Positions 33,180-45,320 of a stretch of 64,000 nt of DNA are shown here, one piece after another. Position 1 is the stretch's first letter, and each line of letters begins with the position of its first letter. Origin of the DNA: Prostheceraeus crozeri (taxonomy: Eukaryota; Platyhelminthes; Polycladida; Euryleptidae). The notes under the pieces were generated by a model, which was not told where the DNA came from, did not search any database, and saw only the letters and a list, made by a program, of their open reading frames with translations. A program made the translations under genes and the position numbers. The DNA is taken from contig CAJQUW010007110.1 of assembly GCA_907163375.1 (NCBI GenBank), positions 186,001-250,000 on the forward strand, in the 5' to 3' direction.

Positions 33180-35530
33180 CATGAATCAAATTCAAATTCA
33201 AAAAAGCTTTATTTAGACTCACAATGGCGGTGAGAATTCGACAAGGTAGTAGATGCATAAAAACATTAAAAAAAAGGACACATAAACCTAAAATCATGGA
33301 CAATACTTAATAAAAGAGCTTTGAAATCTCTTTGTTCTTGCCAAAGGCTTCCTCAGACAACAGTTATTCCTTAACGACAACTGCCTTGGTTCAAAAAAGG
33401 GACTAAGCGGATGATGAGGTTCTCTTAAAACTTTCTCAAAAAGATTACGACACATCTTGTCACCTGCAGCAAACAAGGACTCTTTAATACATGATTTATC
33501 ATCAATTAAACGAAACGCTCTTTTCTCGACCCGTGACAAACGAATTCTTAAAACATCTGTCATGTTACATATTACAGGAAAAGCATACAAAAGTAGGGGT
33601 CTGATGTAAACACAATAAGCTCTAAATAACAAAGGAGAAGGGCAATTGGCTCGCTTCAAATACAAAAAAAGATACATGTGTCTGGACGCTTTCCTAATTA
33701 CCGAATCAATAAAAACATTCCACTTTAGATCTGATGAGAGATTACAACCTAAAACTTTCACAGTACTGACCCTATCAAGGGTCAGGCTGGATAAATAAAT
33801 AGGCTCACAAATCATATTCTTTTTCGAGATTACGTCCATTACACAACTTTTATTCAGATTGATGTTCAAACTGTGTGAAGTAGTCCATTCAAATATTGCA
33901 TCAATCTCAACCTGGAGCTGATCCTCGCTTTCATTTCTCAGAAAATGTAACACAGTCAGATCATCTGCATATTTTATAAAGCACGAGTTGCTACAAGTTG
34001 GAGACAATGAGTTCATGACAAGCGAAAAAAGTAACGGGCCGATCACACTGCCCTGAGGAACCCCACAGTTAGTCTTCACTAAAGTAGACAAATTCCCATC
34101 CAGCAAAACACGCTGACCTCGGTCAGACAGATAACTGAAAATCCATTGAATGCAGAATTTAGGAAGACTAGATAAAAGACAGGCTTCAATAATAGATTCA
34201 TGTGTCAGACTTTCAAAAGTCTTAGTGAGGTCAATAGTTGCCATACGAACAGCGCCTGAACTTTTATCCAAATAACTTAGCATTTTGAGGTAAATAGCAT
34301 TTAAAGCAACAACGGTCCCTTTGCCTGGACCAGGGACATACACAAATTGATCATCAGTAATATGTTTATTGACATAAGGAATAAGGTAATTTTTGCAGAA
34401 AATCTTCTCAAAAACACGTGACAAAATAGACAGAATGGAAATCGGACGAAAATCGCTAACACTTGAGACGCTATTACCTTTGGGGATAGGAACAATGTTA
34501 GCAACTTTCAAGCATTCAGGAATATAGCCCTCTTTCAAACTACGATTAAATAAAACAGTAATCACAGGAGCAAAAACAAGATGGCAATCACGGAACACCC
34601 AGGGTGGAATGTCATCAGGACCACTGGAAGAGTTCTTTAACTTCCTAAGGCAATTATCAACTTCGAAATATGATATTTCATTCATAACAGAATCAGATAG
34701 ATGATCAAAAATAGATGTAGAAGGAACACCATCATTACGACAAGAATTAGAGGCAAAGAAATCACTTAAATCCTGCAAAGAAACATTGTGCTTGGTTATT
34801 CTCTGCTGACGTTTGCTAAGAGAGCCAATAGCACTCCAGACTTTCTTAGAGTCGCCGGAAGTAATCGCCTTGTTCAAAAATTCCTCCTTAAGAAATCTAG
34901 TTTGCTTGATGACAGCCTCACGTAATCGAACATACTTGGCTCTGTTATTGCCACAAAAAGCTTTGTCACGTTCGTTGATCAAAATCTTTAAACTATACTT
35001 CATCCAGGGAGGCTCAAGTTTCCAGATCCGAACAGTTTTCACCTTGAAATACAAATTGTACAAATAATTAATACCCATGAGTATGTCTCCAACAATAACA
35101 TCGAGTGCTAGATTATAATTACAAAAACTCATCCAGTCAATGCCATTGACAGTTTCGATAAAGGAAAGCTTAGCAGATTTGGTCATTTGTCGAACTTGTA
35201 TTTTCTTAAATGCACTAACACCAAATCCATTAATCGGGTTCCACAAGATGGCACAATGGTCAGATCGACCAAAAGGAGGTAGCTGAATAGGAGGTAAATG
35301 CTGAGAATCAAAGTTGGTAAAAAGTTGATCAATGATATTGTCGCCTCTTGTAGGAAACGTTACAACTGACTCCAAGTTGGTCACACTCCTGATCTCCGAA
35401 TAATATCTGCTCAGATCATTGAAGTCGCCAACACAAAGGATACGGAGGACAGATTCAAGGGATTCATTGACCGCAACATAATCCATGATATCGGTCACAC
35501 ACTGAATAGCTGCTTCATGCTGCATCAATT
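33180..35530 (-). mobile_element. 5'-truncated CR1-like LINE
   Basis: The minus-strand element ends in AATAAAGCTTTTTTGAATTT followed by GAATTTGA repeats (33180-33215), a short hexamer-type tail rather than poly(A), as in CR1/L2-like LINEs. It contains one long ORF. A stop lies immediately before the first ORF codon, and the N-terminal half of the endonuclease is absent, so the copy is 5'-truncated. Confidence 0.85.
33294..35528 (-). CDS. LINE ORF2 (partial endonuclease plus reverse transcriptase)
   Basis: The 744-codon frame begins inside the APE-type endonuclease: CVGDFNDLSRYY (GDFN, about residue 34) and GRSDHCAIL (SDH, about residue 88) are its last catalytic blocks, while the N-terminal Asn and Glu blocks are missing. 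A linker precedes the reverse transcriptase, with SSGPDDIPPWVF, VANIVPIPKG, DFRPISIL, ATIDLTKTFESL, CGVPQGSVIGPLLF and the catalytic IKYADDLTVL. The C-terminal HPLSPFFEPRQLSLR block and RTKRF are typical of CR1/Jockey-group LINEs. The Tyr-Ala-Asp-Asp core is intact and the ORF is free of stops. The nominal TTG start is not a real start. It is a recent but immobile copy. Confidence 0.93.
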   Translation of the reverse strand: MMQHEAAIQCVTDIMDYVAVNESLESVLRILCVGDFNDLSRYYSEIRSVTNLESVVTFPTRGDNIIDQLFTNFDSQHLPPIQLPPFGRSDHCAILWNPINGFGVSAFKKIQVRQMTKSAKLSFIETVNGIDWMSFCNYNLALDVIVGDILMGINYLYNLYFKVKTVRIWKLEPPWMKYSLKILINERDKAFCGNNRAKYVRLREAVIKQTRFLKEEFLNKAITSGDSKKVWSAIGSLSKRQQRITKHNVSLQDLSDFFASNSCRNDGVPSTSIFDHLSDSVMNEISYFEVDNCLRKLKNSSSGPDDIPPWVFRDCHLVFAPVITVLFNRSLKEGYIPECLKVANIVPIPKGNSVSSVSDFRPISILSILSRVFEKIFCKNYLIPYVNKHITDDQFVYVPGPGKGTVVALNAIYLKMLSYLDKSSGAVRMATIDLTKTFESLTHESIIEACLLSSLPKFCIQWIFSYLSDRGQRVLLDGNLSTLVKTNCGVPQGSVIGPLLFSLVMNSLSPTCSNSCFIKYADDLTVLHFLRNESEDQLQVEIDAIFEWTTSHSLNINLNKSCVMDVISKKNMICEPIYLSSLTLDRVSTVKVLGCNLSSDLKWNVFIDSVIRKASRHMYLFLYLKRANCPSPLLFRAYCVYIRPLLLYAFPVICNMTDVLRIRLSRVEKRAFRLIDDKSCIKESLFAAGDKMCRNLFEKVLREPHHPLSPFFEPRQLSLRNNCCLRKPLARTKRFQSSFIKYCP

Positions 35531-36133
35531 AACTCTTTCAGCAGTATGAATTGGTTATTAGATTTCAGTCAAAACATTCAAGTGACATAATATTTTTAGA
35601 TCTATTTTGATCATAATTCAAGGGAAAATATACTTCTGCGGATACTATAATGTATTAAAATACAAATATAACGCCCGACGTTTCGCTGTCAACCAGCTTG
35701 ATCACGAGCAAAATTTATAATGGCACAAAAGTGATAAAAACTGGAAGCGTGCGCAGAATGGAGTTACACGTCAGTGCGGGATAGTCACGTGAATATAATC
35801 AAGGTCCCCTAAACATGTTATGATCAAATTCATTTTTTCAAAGCGAGACGAAGCTAGCAAAACTAAACAATGATAGATATCTTACCAACGTAATGCGGGT
35901 ATGTAGGCCTACCTAAGAAAATATTTATTTACATCATGACATGTATGAAAATCAATGCAATGCCGAGACCCCGAAGGGAAAAAGCAATATGTATATACAT
36001 TGATGATATTTACCACATATGTCATTGCTATTAGTACACATGCACAAAATTTCAAGCAGTAGGTAGGCCTACATGAATAACGAGACAAACACAAAATATT
36101 CATCATTACATGATGGGCTATATTTTTCATCAG
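35531..36133. other. no gene; Penelope-like terminal motif near 35680
   Basis: CCGACGTTTCGCTGTCAACC at about 35674-35693, read on the minus strand as hairpin-then-GCGAAACGTCGGGCG, matches the GAAACGT motif common at Penelope-like element ends. No coding fragment of such an element is adjacent. Two TAGGCCTA octamers lie at 35904 and 36064. Confidence 0.4.
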
Positions 36134-36172
36134 TGTTCAGTGCTATGTCATATTATATTATAGCACTGAACA
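36134..36172. repeat. 13-bp perfect hairpin
   Basis: TGTTCAGTGCTAT (36134-36146) and ATAGCACTGAACA (36160-36172) are perfectly complementary across a 13-base AT loop. There is no downstream T-run or known RNA motif. Confidence 0.8.
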
Positions 36173-36185
36173 AAGAAAAGCATAC

Positions 36186-36334
36186 CATGCGATATCGATT
36201 GCTTCATTTTAATCAAAACGATGTATTTGTCAATACTTTGTTCGACATTCAATGTAAAGAGTAGGATTGTCTGTCGAGAAATGAATGAAATGTTAAGCTC
36301 AGAATGATCGTCTATAAATAGGCTATCTTTTGAC
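36186..36334 (-). CDS. possible internal exon, unknown product
   Basis: On the minus strand CCTTGACTTTCAG is a good acceptor and CATG-GTATGC a fair donor; the 149 bp between are open in one frame. The peptide includes DHSELNISFISRQTILL and NVEQSIDKYIVLI. Its alternating hydrophobic pattern loosely resembles an Ig-like strand layout, as in the 3.5-kb candidate. It could be chance in AT-rich DNA. Confidence 0.22.
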
Positions 36335-36754
36335 CTGAAAGTCAAGGAACATTTTTCTTCATGAATATAGCCCACATGTTGCTCAAACCATTTCGCATCA
36401 ACAATATCTACACTTTTAAATATCCGCAACCATGCAATAGATTTTCTTCACTGAGCTTTGTTTTTGACGTGTTGAAAGAATGGGAGTATCATTTGAAATT
36501 CAATTAATGAAGAGCTAAGAGAACCCCTATTGCTACAATCTACTCTTTTCAGTCTTCATCTTTCAATGACATTTCGAAAGATAGGTCTGCTGACAGTGAT
36601 GTTCAAAGGAGGTTAGTATGCTTATTTTAGAAAGATACGGCAATTAATCATGTCGAGGATACGAGAATGCACGTTTCTAGTGAAATTCAAGTCAAATAAG
36701 TATGCAAAGATTTTGGAGTCTATATCCGAGAGTGAATGTCATTGACGATGAAAC
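36335..36754. other. no gene recognised
   Basis: AT-rich spacer before the tandem duplication. Confidence 0.4.
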
Positions 36755-37243
36755 TCGCGCTATCATCCATCTATCTCAAAATAATGACAGGAACGTAGGT
36801 AGATATGATCAAGCAACGAGCACATCTGATTTCGAATAGAGAATGAAAAATCATCGATTTCTCTATTATGTAAAAATGTTATTATGCGAATCCTGAGAGT
36901 TGATCTTGCAAAGTCGACTTATGTTTTGAAATAGCTGATGACAGGACGGGCAAAGTGCATTTATTGACTATTTTCCTATAATTCTTAATCATAGCAACAT
37001 CGCGCTATCATCCATCTATCTCAAAATAATGACAGGAACGTAGGTAGATATGATCAAGCAACGAGCACATCTGATTTCGAATAGAGAATGAAAAATCATC
37101 GATTTCTCTATTATGTAAAAATGTTATTATGCGAATCCTGAGAGTTGATCTTGCAAAGTCGACTTATGTTTTGAAATAGCTGATGACAGGACGGGCAAAG
37201 TGCATTTATTGACTATTTTCCTATAATTCTTAATCATAGCAAC
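36755..37243. repeat. 245-bp tandem duplication, copies apparently identical
   Basis: Unit 1 (36755-36999) and unit 2 (37000-37243) both begin TCGCGCTATCATCCATC and end TCTTAATCATAGCAAC. I saw no mismatch on reading through. Identity implies a very recent duplication or an assembly effect. The unit has no ORF or promoter-like structure. Confidence 0.95.
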
Positions 37244-38939
37244 GATCAATTAGACCCGTGCGCTGGAAAATCAAGATGAACACTGCAGAACACTGCAGAA
37301 TATATTTTTAGCATTTTGGATTGTCTATTATAAATTTGTTCTTATCTTGTTCTGTATTGTTGTTGTATTATTTTGCTTTATCATAAATAGCAATTTGGAT
37401 GGTCAGAAATGTTATTTCGAAAACGGAAGTGGTCGTTTTTCGTGGCTTTTCGCTGCGCTGGAATTAACTTGTGTAAATCAATCAAGACATGTCCAACGAC
37501 AGCCGTTCACTGAAATTTATGCTTTTGTCATTTTTGCATCAATTCATAGTGTCTCCTTGAGATTTCAGCAAAATTGTGGACCATCTATCTTGATACGCCT
37601 TTGAATATTATTTACTAATGAATATGAAAGAAATATATCTTTTATGATCCACAGATTACCTGCTATAGGATTTTGATAGTTAAGTATTATTTAATAATTT
37701 ATCAAAAATTATGTGTGATAATTGGAGCATTTTAAGAAGTAAATATTTACTTTTTATGCACATAAGAAAATGCGTGCATCACACAATGTATGCGCATGGT
37801 ATTTTTAACAAACTTTTGAGCACAAAGTTAGCGAAATAATTCATCGCAGACCGTACGGTTTGAAATCGCGGGATCAGGTGAGCTTTATTCCAACGGTTGT
37901 GACTGAGTCGCTTCTGAAAATTTAGGTCTGGCACAATTCAATTCAGAGCAATATAATGACAAATACTTAAAGCTGTAAGCAAATAAAACAGCTGCAAGTG
38001 AATAGCTAAATAATACATTGCCTATGTCTATCGAAGAATTATTTGACACAATATTGTGTCATTAACTCTGAGATGGAAATCAATTTCCGAATGATTTTTA
38101 TTACATATGTCTTTCCTAACACTCCAGGAAAATTCTCTGAACATAAGAACTGTCTTAACCACTCTTATCACTTCTCCTCTGAGGCAAAATTATCTGTTTC
38201 ATATAAATTCACATTACAGGCACGCATGCAGCTCTCAACATCATATCATGTCTAAAAAACAGCGAAACACCATTTCTCTTTCTAGCCAACTCTTCAGTTT
38301 CCCGTATCACCAGAAATCCCAATGCTGATCCTTTTCTTCTCTCATCGGATCAAAAATCCTCATCACAAATTTAATTAATTCACACAAGCAAAGGCTGTGT
38401 CAACTATTAGCGATTCAGGGATTAACTGCTAAGAATATCAAGATTCGATAGCGACGAATGCGAAATTTGACGTGAAGGATCAGATCAGAGAGTTCATTTC
38501 GTCATTTCGTCTCAATTGTAAATCAAACTTACAAAGCGGACAAATGTAGTAAAAAATCTGGCGATGAATAGAGCAGCAAGAGTTCTTAAACGCAATTCTA
38601 GACAGTTAAATATGGAGTCTATTGGTGGTTCTGTTATTTAGATGATAGCAAATACGGAATATTTGAGCACAAGTTGTGTCGTGACTCTAATATAATAAGG
38701 CATCGTCCACACATGCAAGAACAAAAATAAAATCCGAATAGCAAAGCAGCTATTTCATTTGAATGATAAAAGATTCTCCAATAAAATCTGTATTTTTCAT
38801 GGCTTTTTGAAGGTTCGCAGATAGTCGCGACAACATTACTATAGAAGTCGAGGGCTTCAGCTCAAGACTTCCATGACAATAATGAAGGGATTTCTATCAG
38901 AAAATTTCAAAAGCCAGTGAATGGCAAAACTTAATTCAT
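37244..38939. other. no gene recognised
   Basis: AT-rich DNA; a tiny direct repeat AACACTGCAG x2 lies at about 37280. Nothing else assignable. Confidence 0.4.
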
Positions 38940-39065
38940 TATCTGAACTCGACCCTCCCGTGGACTCGATCCACGCTCGGTCGAGACTCAATCCCCTTCG
39001 AGGAGAGTACCGTCCACCGTGATGAACTCCTGTGTCCTGCTTACCGGTATATCCGCTACCATTAA
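38940..39065 (-). repeat. possible tRNA-related SINE head
   Basis: On the minus strand a GC-richer patch reads GGTAGCGGATATACCGG, then GTGGATCGAGTCCACGGG, resembling weak A-box and B-box (GATCGAGTCC) spacing. The sequence stands out from its AT-rich context. Only one copy is seen in the window, so the call is weak. Confidence 0.3.
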
Positions 39066-41995
39066 TTTCTAATTGCATTTCTTTGACGGTCCTAAATTGA
39101 TAGATATTTGCTTATTGTAAAAATAGATAAACTGACTCTCACAGCTGACACGCTATTACTCAATCGCTCTTGCAATTAGAGCCTCCCTCCAGAATTTCAA
39201 AGTGACTTAAATCATTAAGATTTGACCCTAGACTGCCCACTACCCCGTGGGATGTGAATGTTTCGGCCCCCGAGAAGATGCAATGCCAGAGGGGGCAAAA
39301 TAAATCTTATTCAAAAGTGAGTGGTGGTGACCTAGATAGTTAAGTTTTGACATAGCTTGACGTGTACTCGTATTAAATCACTACTAATTTCCTTAGGGCA
39401 ATCAGCAAAAGTATACTAAATGCCAGAAAACGTGGGCATACGTAAAAAGTGCCAGAAACGAAACGATTATAACTTGACCACTTTCCATTCAATTGAGCTG
39501 ACTTTTTGTATACAAATGCAAAATACCCAGAAGTTTTGTCTGCAAAGTTTGAAGTCCTAAAATTGAGTGCTCATAGAGGAAAACGAGTATACATTAAGTT
39601 CAAATCCTGTGTATTTCCAGTAATGAAACTAAAGATATCGGACATATTGACATGTAATTTCCATCTATCAATCTGGACAGGAAATTTCCCTATTACTCTT
39701 AAGCCGCACACTTGAGGGCTTACATAGTAACGGGGACTCTATGGGTGAAGTAATGAACGCTCAACTCTATAAGCAGGCGCTGGAATGAAGACCGGAATAA
39801 AAGAACTTGTTTTTCTATAATGAAATTCCTGACACAGAGTACTTCATAATTTAGTGGGACATCTGTGAAAAGCATGCATTAATGGTCATTAATTCATTTT
39901 TATTAGAAAGGTTTTAAGACTTCAAGGATTCTTATCCTATTATGAGGATATCGAACGTAGAATTATAGCTCAACAGTGACCTTGATGAAATCAATGTTAT
40001 CCAAGGTAGGAAGTATTTTTGAGTTGATCATAATTGAGCGACTTATTGAATAGCTACGTGTATAATTAATATGTTTTCAGCTTTTATAACAATTTCAAGC
40101 AGTATGGTATAATTTTTGATGTTCATTTATTCATTCTCTTCCTTACAGCTACTCTCACACATTCATTTTTAAAGCGAAATAAATTAGTTTAGCTGTTTGT
40201 GATTGTGCTAAATATTGACAAACAACACGAAAGCTTTCAAAAATGAGGCAAAAAGGTAAAAAGCAAAAAGAAGATATGATATTTCGTGAAGTACAGCACA
40301 GAACAAAGTGGAACAGCTGATTTGCTGTTCACCACTTCTAAGATCAAGTCAAAAAAGTGTGATGCCTCCAGATTATGTGCATGTCATACATCTCGCTCGA
40401 AATTAGCTGCTCATAATCAATTGCTCATGAAGATCTTCAATGAATGAGGTTCCGCACGAAAATGGTTTCAAGATTAATAAGATGGCTCTTAGAGATTTTC
40501 GTAGGGGGATTCTCTATAAAGTACAGTGTTTCTAGCTCTATACTGAACTCGGAAGCGAATCGATATGACGGTGGGGGCGAATCTAAATGATTTAGAAAAT
40601 TCACAAGATTGATTACTACTGACCATTTTAATAAGTAGTATTTACGTAATATTTGAATTTCCAATGCTCTCTTCGATGTCTATGGTGTAATAGATTATTA
40701 TGACATGATCCATGGACTCATGCTTATAAAATAGTGCATTTATATAAAAAAGTGCGGCGCTTATTTGAAAGTTTCCACAAAATATTTGCGAAAACTGGCA
40801 AATTCAGACTGAATTTTCAGTTTTGAAAGTATTTTTGTTAATGTCTAGATGTTAGGCATTAAAGAGATAGATCTACGGTGCACTCTCTGTAGAGGACCCT
40901 CTTCATGGGTCAGTAGAGTCCTCAACAGAACACGTGCAGTCGACAATGTAAAGGTGTATGATCATCGATTTGGATTTAAGAGAAGAGTGAAAACTCTTGA
41001 CGAGAGCTTTTTTACTCCTATACAGATGCAATTGCACTTATATAACTGACTGTTGGAAAATATTATTTGCGAGACAGTGTTTTTATCTTTGAGTTTTGCA
41101 ATGAGAAGCTTTCCAGCTGTCGTCAACGAAAGGCAAACTGTCTAATTTTGTGGTTTTCCACAGGATTTCCGATAAATTTAACATGGCTTTCTCTTTTTGA
41201 CGGTGTCATCATAAGTTTCCGTTAATATTGATAAAATCTTGTTGATTTCAAATTAACATAGAAACGTTCTTCTACTGACGTCTATTCAAAATGTCATCTA
41301 TATAATGTTTTTTCTAATTTAATGTATGTTTCTTGTTGCGAATCAATAATATCTAGAGTCACATTGTAAAAAAGCGAAAAAGAATTATGGAATTTTGATG
41401 ACTTAGAGTTACTGATATTTGAAATATTTAAAAACTTGGATACACAAGGAATTATGAAATACACGTTCTAACATAAATAGAATATAGAGACCTGAAGAGC
41501 TTCGAGACATGAGAAAAATTCGAATCGGTTTTCCTCGGCTGGTCAAGAACGACTTCAATTGTTTTCTTTTGATTTATAGTCTCTTTTCGTTCGTTGCTAC
41601 TTGAACGCAACAATGCTATATGCTTGAGATGTTGGATTCTCACTGAGATTGGTTGAAAGCGTTAGATTGATAAACAAGAGTTAGTCGAATATATATAGCA
41701 CATGATGCATATTGTTCATTCATGCAAGATCCATCCGGACTATCCGAGTTCGGGTTCGATATACAACATACTGATTTAATGCAGAATTGTAAATGGCCTA
41801 TTACTAAAGTGGGTCCTGACGTGAGGAAGCAAAACCAATCGGTAATATAAGCATGCAATGCATATGAGGAAACCTTTTAAACAGACTATAAAAAGCAGAT
41901 CTTAATAAACTACTAATTAAGCTCATAAAAGTTAAAAAACATTCACGGACACGAATTTTTATCATTTCATGTTTTCTAGGCCGGGAATGTCGAAG
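39066..41995. other. no gene recognised
   Basis: AT-rich DNA. A short GC-rich patch at 39230-39300 (CCCCGTGGGATG, CGGCCCCCGAG, AGAGGGGGCA) may be a MITE terminus. The 66-codon plus ORF at 40849 has no recognisable content. Confidence 0.35.
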
Positions 41996-42454
41996 CAGGG
42001 CGTAGGCAGGGGGGAGGGGCGGACGGGCGGCCGCCCTCCCCCAGAACACCGAGCGGAGCTCCATCATAGAGGAATTGGCATTCTGTAGTTCCTGACTCAC
42101 TACATCGCCACCGGCAGAGGGATCAGACACAACAACATCTGGTTATTGCATTATGTACATGTTCATCGTGTTAGGAGCTGAGAGGTTAGGAGCCATTCGC
42201 AGCAGCACAGAAGAATCGCTGCTAAATTAGCCTAACTTCTTGATTGAAAATGACAGCATGAAGCGCGTATCTGAAAGCCGGTGCAGTAGGCCTACAATTA
42301 GTTTGTGAATGTTTGTGTGTCCTCCGATGTTTCAAAAGCACATTTTTTGAAAAATATGCATTATTATGCCTAAAACCATTTATATGCGTATAAAGCCTAA
42401 AAACTGAAAAACATCACCGCCCCCCCCCGAAACGAAATCCTGGCTACGCTACTG
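41996..42454. mobile_element. GC-rich-ended MITE (about 459 bp)
   Basis: The left end CAGGGCGTAGGCAGG and the complement of the right end, CAGTAGCGTAGCCAGG, are imperfect inverted repeats, each followed by a G-run (GGGGGAGGGGCGG versus GGGGGGGGGCGG). Ends reading GTAGC-CAGG plus a long G-run are common among animal hAT/P-type MITEs. No ORF of its own; the 108-codon minus ORF across its left half is spurious. Target duplication not resolved. Confidence 0.55.
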
Positions 42455-44229
42455 TGTCCAAGCTTATACAATAATAAGTTGCGTAGATAGTGCTTAGTCT
42501 TTTGCAATTCAATATTTGTAGGAATTTAAAGTGGCGATTTTACGTAGACGTCTACAAAGACTACTTAATATATTGCTTTGAATTCGGCCTATTTAAAGTT
42601 ATTTATCTATTCATTACATATACAGCTCTAAAACGGGAAAATATAGGCATTAATGATCCATTCTAAAAAGTCTATCATCCTCTGCTGAAAATTAAAATAA
42701 AAATAATATAGTGCTACTCATCACACTCAATTCATTTCACTGATTTTGAACTTATGAAAATGTCTTCTTTCCTGGGGTTAGGATTTAAGTATATAAGCGG
42801 TTGATGGACGTTACCAAGCTACCTATTTTGGAAAAACAAAGTCAATGATAAGTCGCAAGCCAAATTAATATCCACTATCCCAATTCATTATTTAGCACAA
42901 TTATTCACAATATATCATTTAAAAAAAGTATATTATTATAAAGCGAAATGAAGTTAAATTATCTCGGAAAAACGCAAACACTTAATTTCACTACTTATTT
43001 CTTTATGAGTGCCAAGGTGCTACTGTAACTTTCAATAGTCATGAGAAGGTACAACGCATGACAATAAGGTTATTTTTTGGGAGGCATATTTTCTTTCTTT
43101 TCTGGCTAAATGTATCGTTGGTTAACTAAATCGCCATTAAATATATGTTAAGGTTGGTCTATGAATGTTTTCTATGATTTGATTCGTGAACCACGACGCG
43201 ATTCGATTCAGAAACTGTAAATTTGCCGATTCTCAAGTCTCTGACAATGCAAGTTAATGTGAAGACTTCAAGAAAATGTTTCCATTATTTTTTTATGCTC
43301 ATGAGGATTCTGCAACGCAACAAACGACTGCCTTATATAATTCAAAAAGTACATGTGCTTATTTGATCCTGTTGATCAGCAATGACAATAAATAGAATTT
43401 TTCCATGAAAATTCGCATTTGGCACTAACACTTTCTTTGAAGATTCCATACTTTATGCTTCAATAAACACTGCTACGAAGAAAAGGTGGGTAACCACTCC
43501 AAAAGATTTAGAAAATTTATTTTCAAAAGATTCTCAACAAGAAAATCTCGCGAATATTGACTTGTTTTATGGACGGATAGAAAAAATTATTCGCAAGCAA
43601 TATATTTACAATGTTAAGCTGATCAAAGTTTTCATGTTGTTGAAGCGTTCAAGTTGTCTGGTCATCCTAGGATTATGAATAAATGATCATCTTTTCTTAT
43701 ACAGGCGAAAGGAAATAAATTTGAACTTCTTATTCCAGATATTGAAAAAGCAAATGGCAGTAATGGGAGTAGAGAATCGATTGTATTGTTTTACAGATGC
43801 ACGGTAAATCATTTGATACGTATAAACCATTAATTTATTCATCATTGAGTCATTAGATGATCAAGATTACGACATTTAGATTATGAATCCTGTAATCAAA
43901 AGTATTTCAATATTATTTCAAAATAAAAGATGGCAGGTGTTAGTCGATCGATTTCATGTTGCGTCTTCATGACAATTTACTAGACAGACTTTTAAATACA
44001 TCAATTGAGAGTTAACAAGTTAAGAGAGAAATTTTGGCAATTGCTGCCAAGACATTGGATACATGCCTAAACAATAAAATATTAATTTCATTACAAATAT
44101 GATAAAACCAAGAAATTGCACAATGCGATAAAATTATAATTTTAAAACTAAAGGTTCCTGTTCTTTCATTAAGACTGAAAGCTATTTACTTACTTTCATT
44201 GCGATGCTTGAACAGTGCGCGTGCACTAA
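42455..44229. other. no gene recognised
   Basis: AT-rich DNA without assignable features. Confidence 0.4.
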
Positions 44230-44660
44230 GTGGGAAAAACGATTTGAAAATTATCAGAGCTACTTCTACGTGTATAAACGTGTATTTATTAATTTCAGCA
44301 TCCTTAGGCCTATCATCCAAGTGTTCTCGAATCCTGGTGATTAAATGTCTACGTGTCTCGCTGATATAGCTATTATCACAATGTCTACATTCAAATTTGC
44401 ATGCAAGGTTAGAAACGAGACTCGTGGTCAGTTTATCCTTGTTCGGAAACTATTTACTCGTTATGAAAAAATCGAAAATGATAGTCAACTTGCAACTGGA
44501 CGCAGGTACAAACAAGTTTTACAGAAGTTTCAAATCCTGTAGAAAGTAAAGACATTTTTATATACGCCGCAGCTATATCTGTGGCGAAATTAAGATAATC
44601 CCTCATAGTCGTCGAAGTGTCATAGAAATTATATTATATTTAAGGTGTTCTGCGACACTT
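44230..44660 (-). pseudogene. Penelope-like element GIY-YIG endonuclease fragment
   Basis: On the minus strand the frame reads FPNKDKLTTSLVSNL, ACKFECRHCDNSYISETRR and HLITRIREHLDD. This is the standard Penelope-like layout: a basic DK-L-SL segment, Cys-x2-Cys, the YIG-ETRRHL core (here YISETRRHL, with the Gly of YIG replaced by Ser) and the RIREHL helix. A stop precedes FPNKD, and the frame is lost after KDAEINKY. It is less decayed than the other two endonuclease fragments and of a different lineage. Confidence 0.82.
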
Positions 44661-45250
44661 TGTTCACGATGTAATTATTTTTCAAAAGGTCATTTAAAAA
44701 CCGATAGACATCGATCATCAGTATTAGTGGAAGCTGCATGCATTTTTGCTCAATTATATTCATTAGCCAATTCTAATATATGTGATACAAAAAGCTTGAT
44801 GAAGAATTGTGAATTAGTGCAAAATAGTAGTCGATGAGTTTACTGTGAGCACACTTTCTCAAATTACCACACACTAAACTTGTACTTGGTATATTGTACA
44901 AATATAATTGGTAAATGGGTGCACCTGTATACACTCTTTGTAGGTACCAATTATGAAAATGCACCAAATGTAGATTGTTCGCTTGTCCCTATTAGATTCA
45001 GATCTATATTTTGTCACCTTATCGATGAAAAGATATTTTAAAGTAGTACGTATTGGACATATCTCTCTCAAGAGATGCTTGGCTGTAGATTAGGCTGTCT
45101 TTCGATGTGCTTGGCACTCCTGTTGAAGTGCAGTCCATCGCTTGATATTTCACTATAATTTTCGAAGCAATAGAAAACGTTTCCAAAAGTAACCTGGCAA
45201 TTGATAGATATATCAGATCTCAAAGATGTAACCACCATGAGCCATGTTTC
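44661..45250. other. no gene recognised
   Basis: AT-rich DNA; short ORFs only. Confidence 0.4.
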
Positions 45251-45320
45251 GGCCTGTTAGTTCGAACCAGCGACGTTATAGCTACAGAACGTGCAAGCAT
45301 ACCCTTTGACCCTCTGAGTG
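45251..45320 (-). repeat. tRNA-derived SINE head
   Basis: On the minus strand GGTCAAAGGG fits the A-box pattern RGYNNARNNG, and about 30 bases later CTGGTTCGAACTA fits the B box. No cloverleaf acceptor stem is visible, so it is a SINE head or tRNA pseudogene rather than a tRNA gene. Confidence 0.4.

Noticed and set aside
36755-37243. CRISPR-like or satellite array
   Set aside because: Only two adjacent units, no spacers; simple tandem duplication.
41804-42130. 108-codon minus ORF with Pro/Arg-rich segment
   Set aside because: Explained by the GC-rich left end of a MITE.
45251-45320. functional tRNA gene
   Set aside because: A and B boxes are present but no acceptor-stem pairing or anticodon arm can be drawn; kept only as a SINE head.
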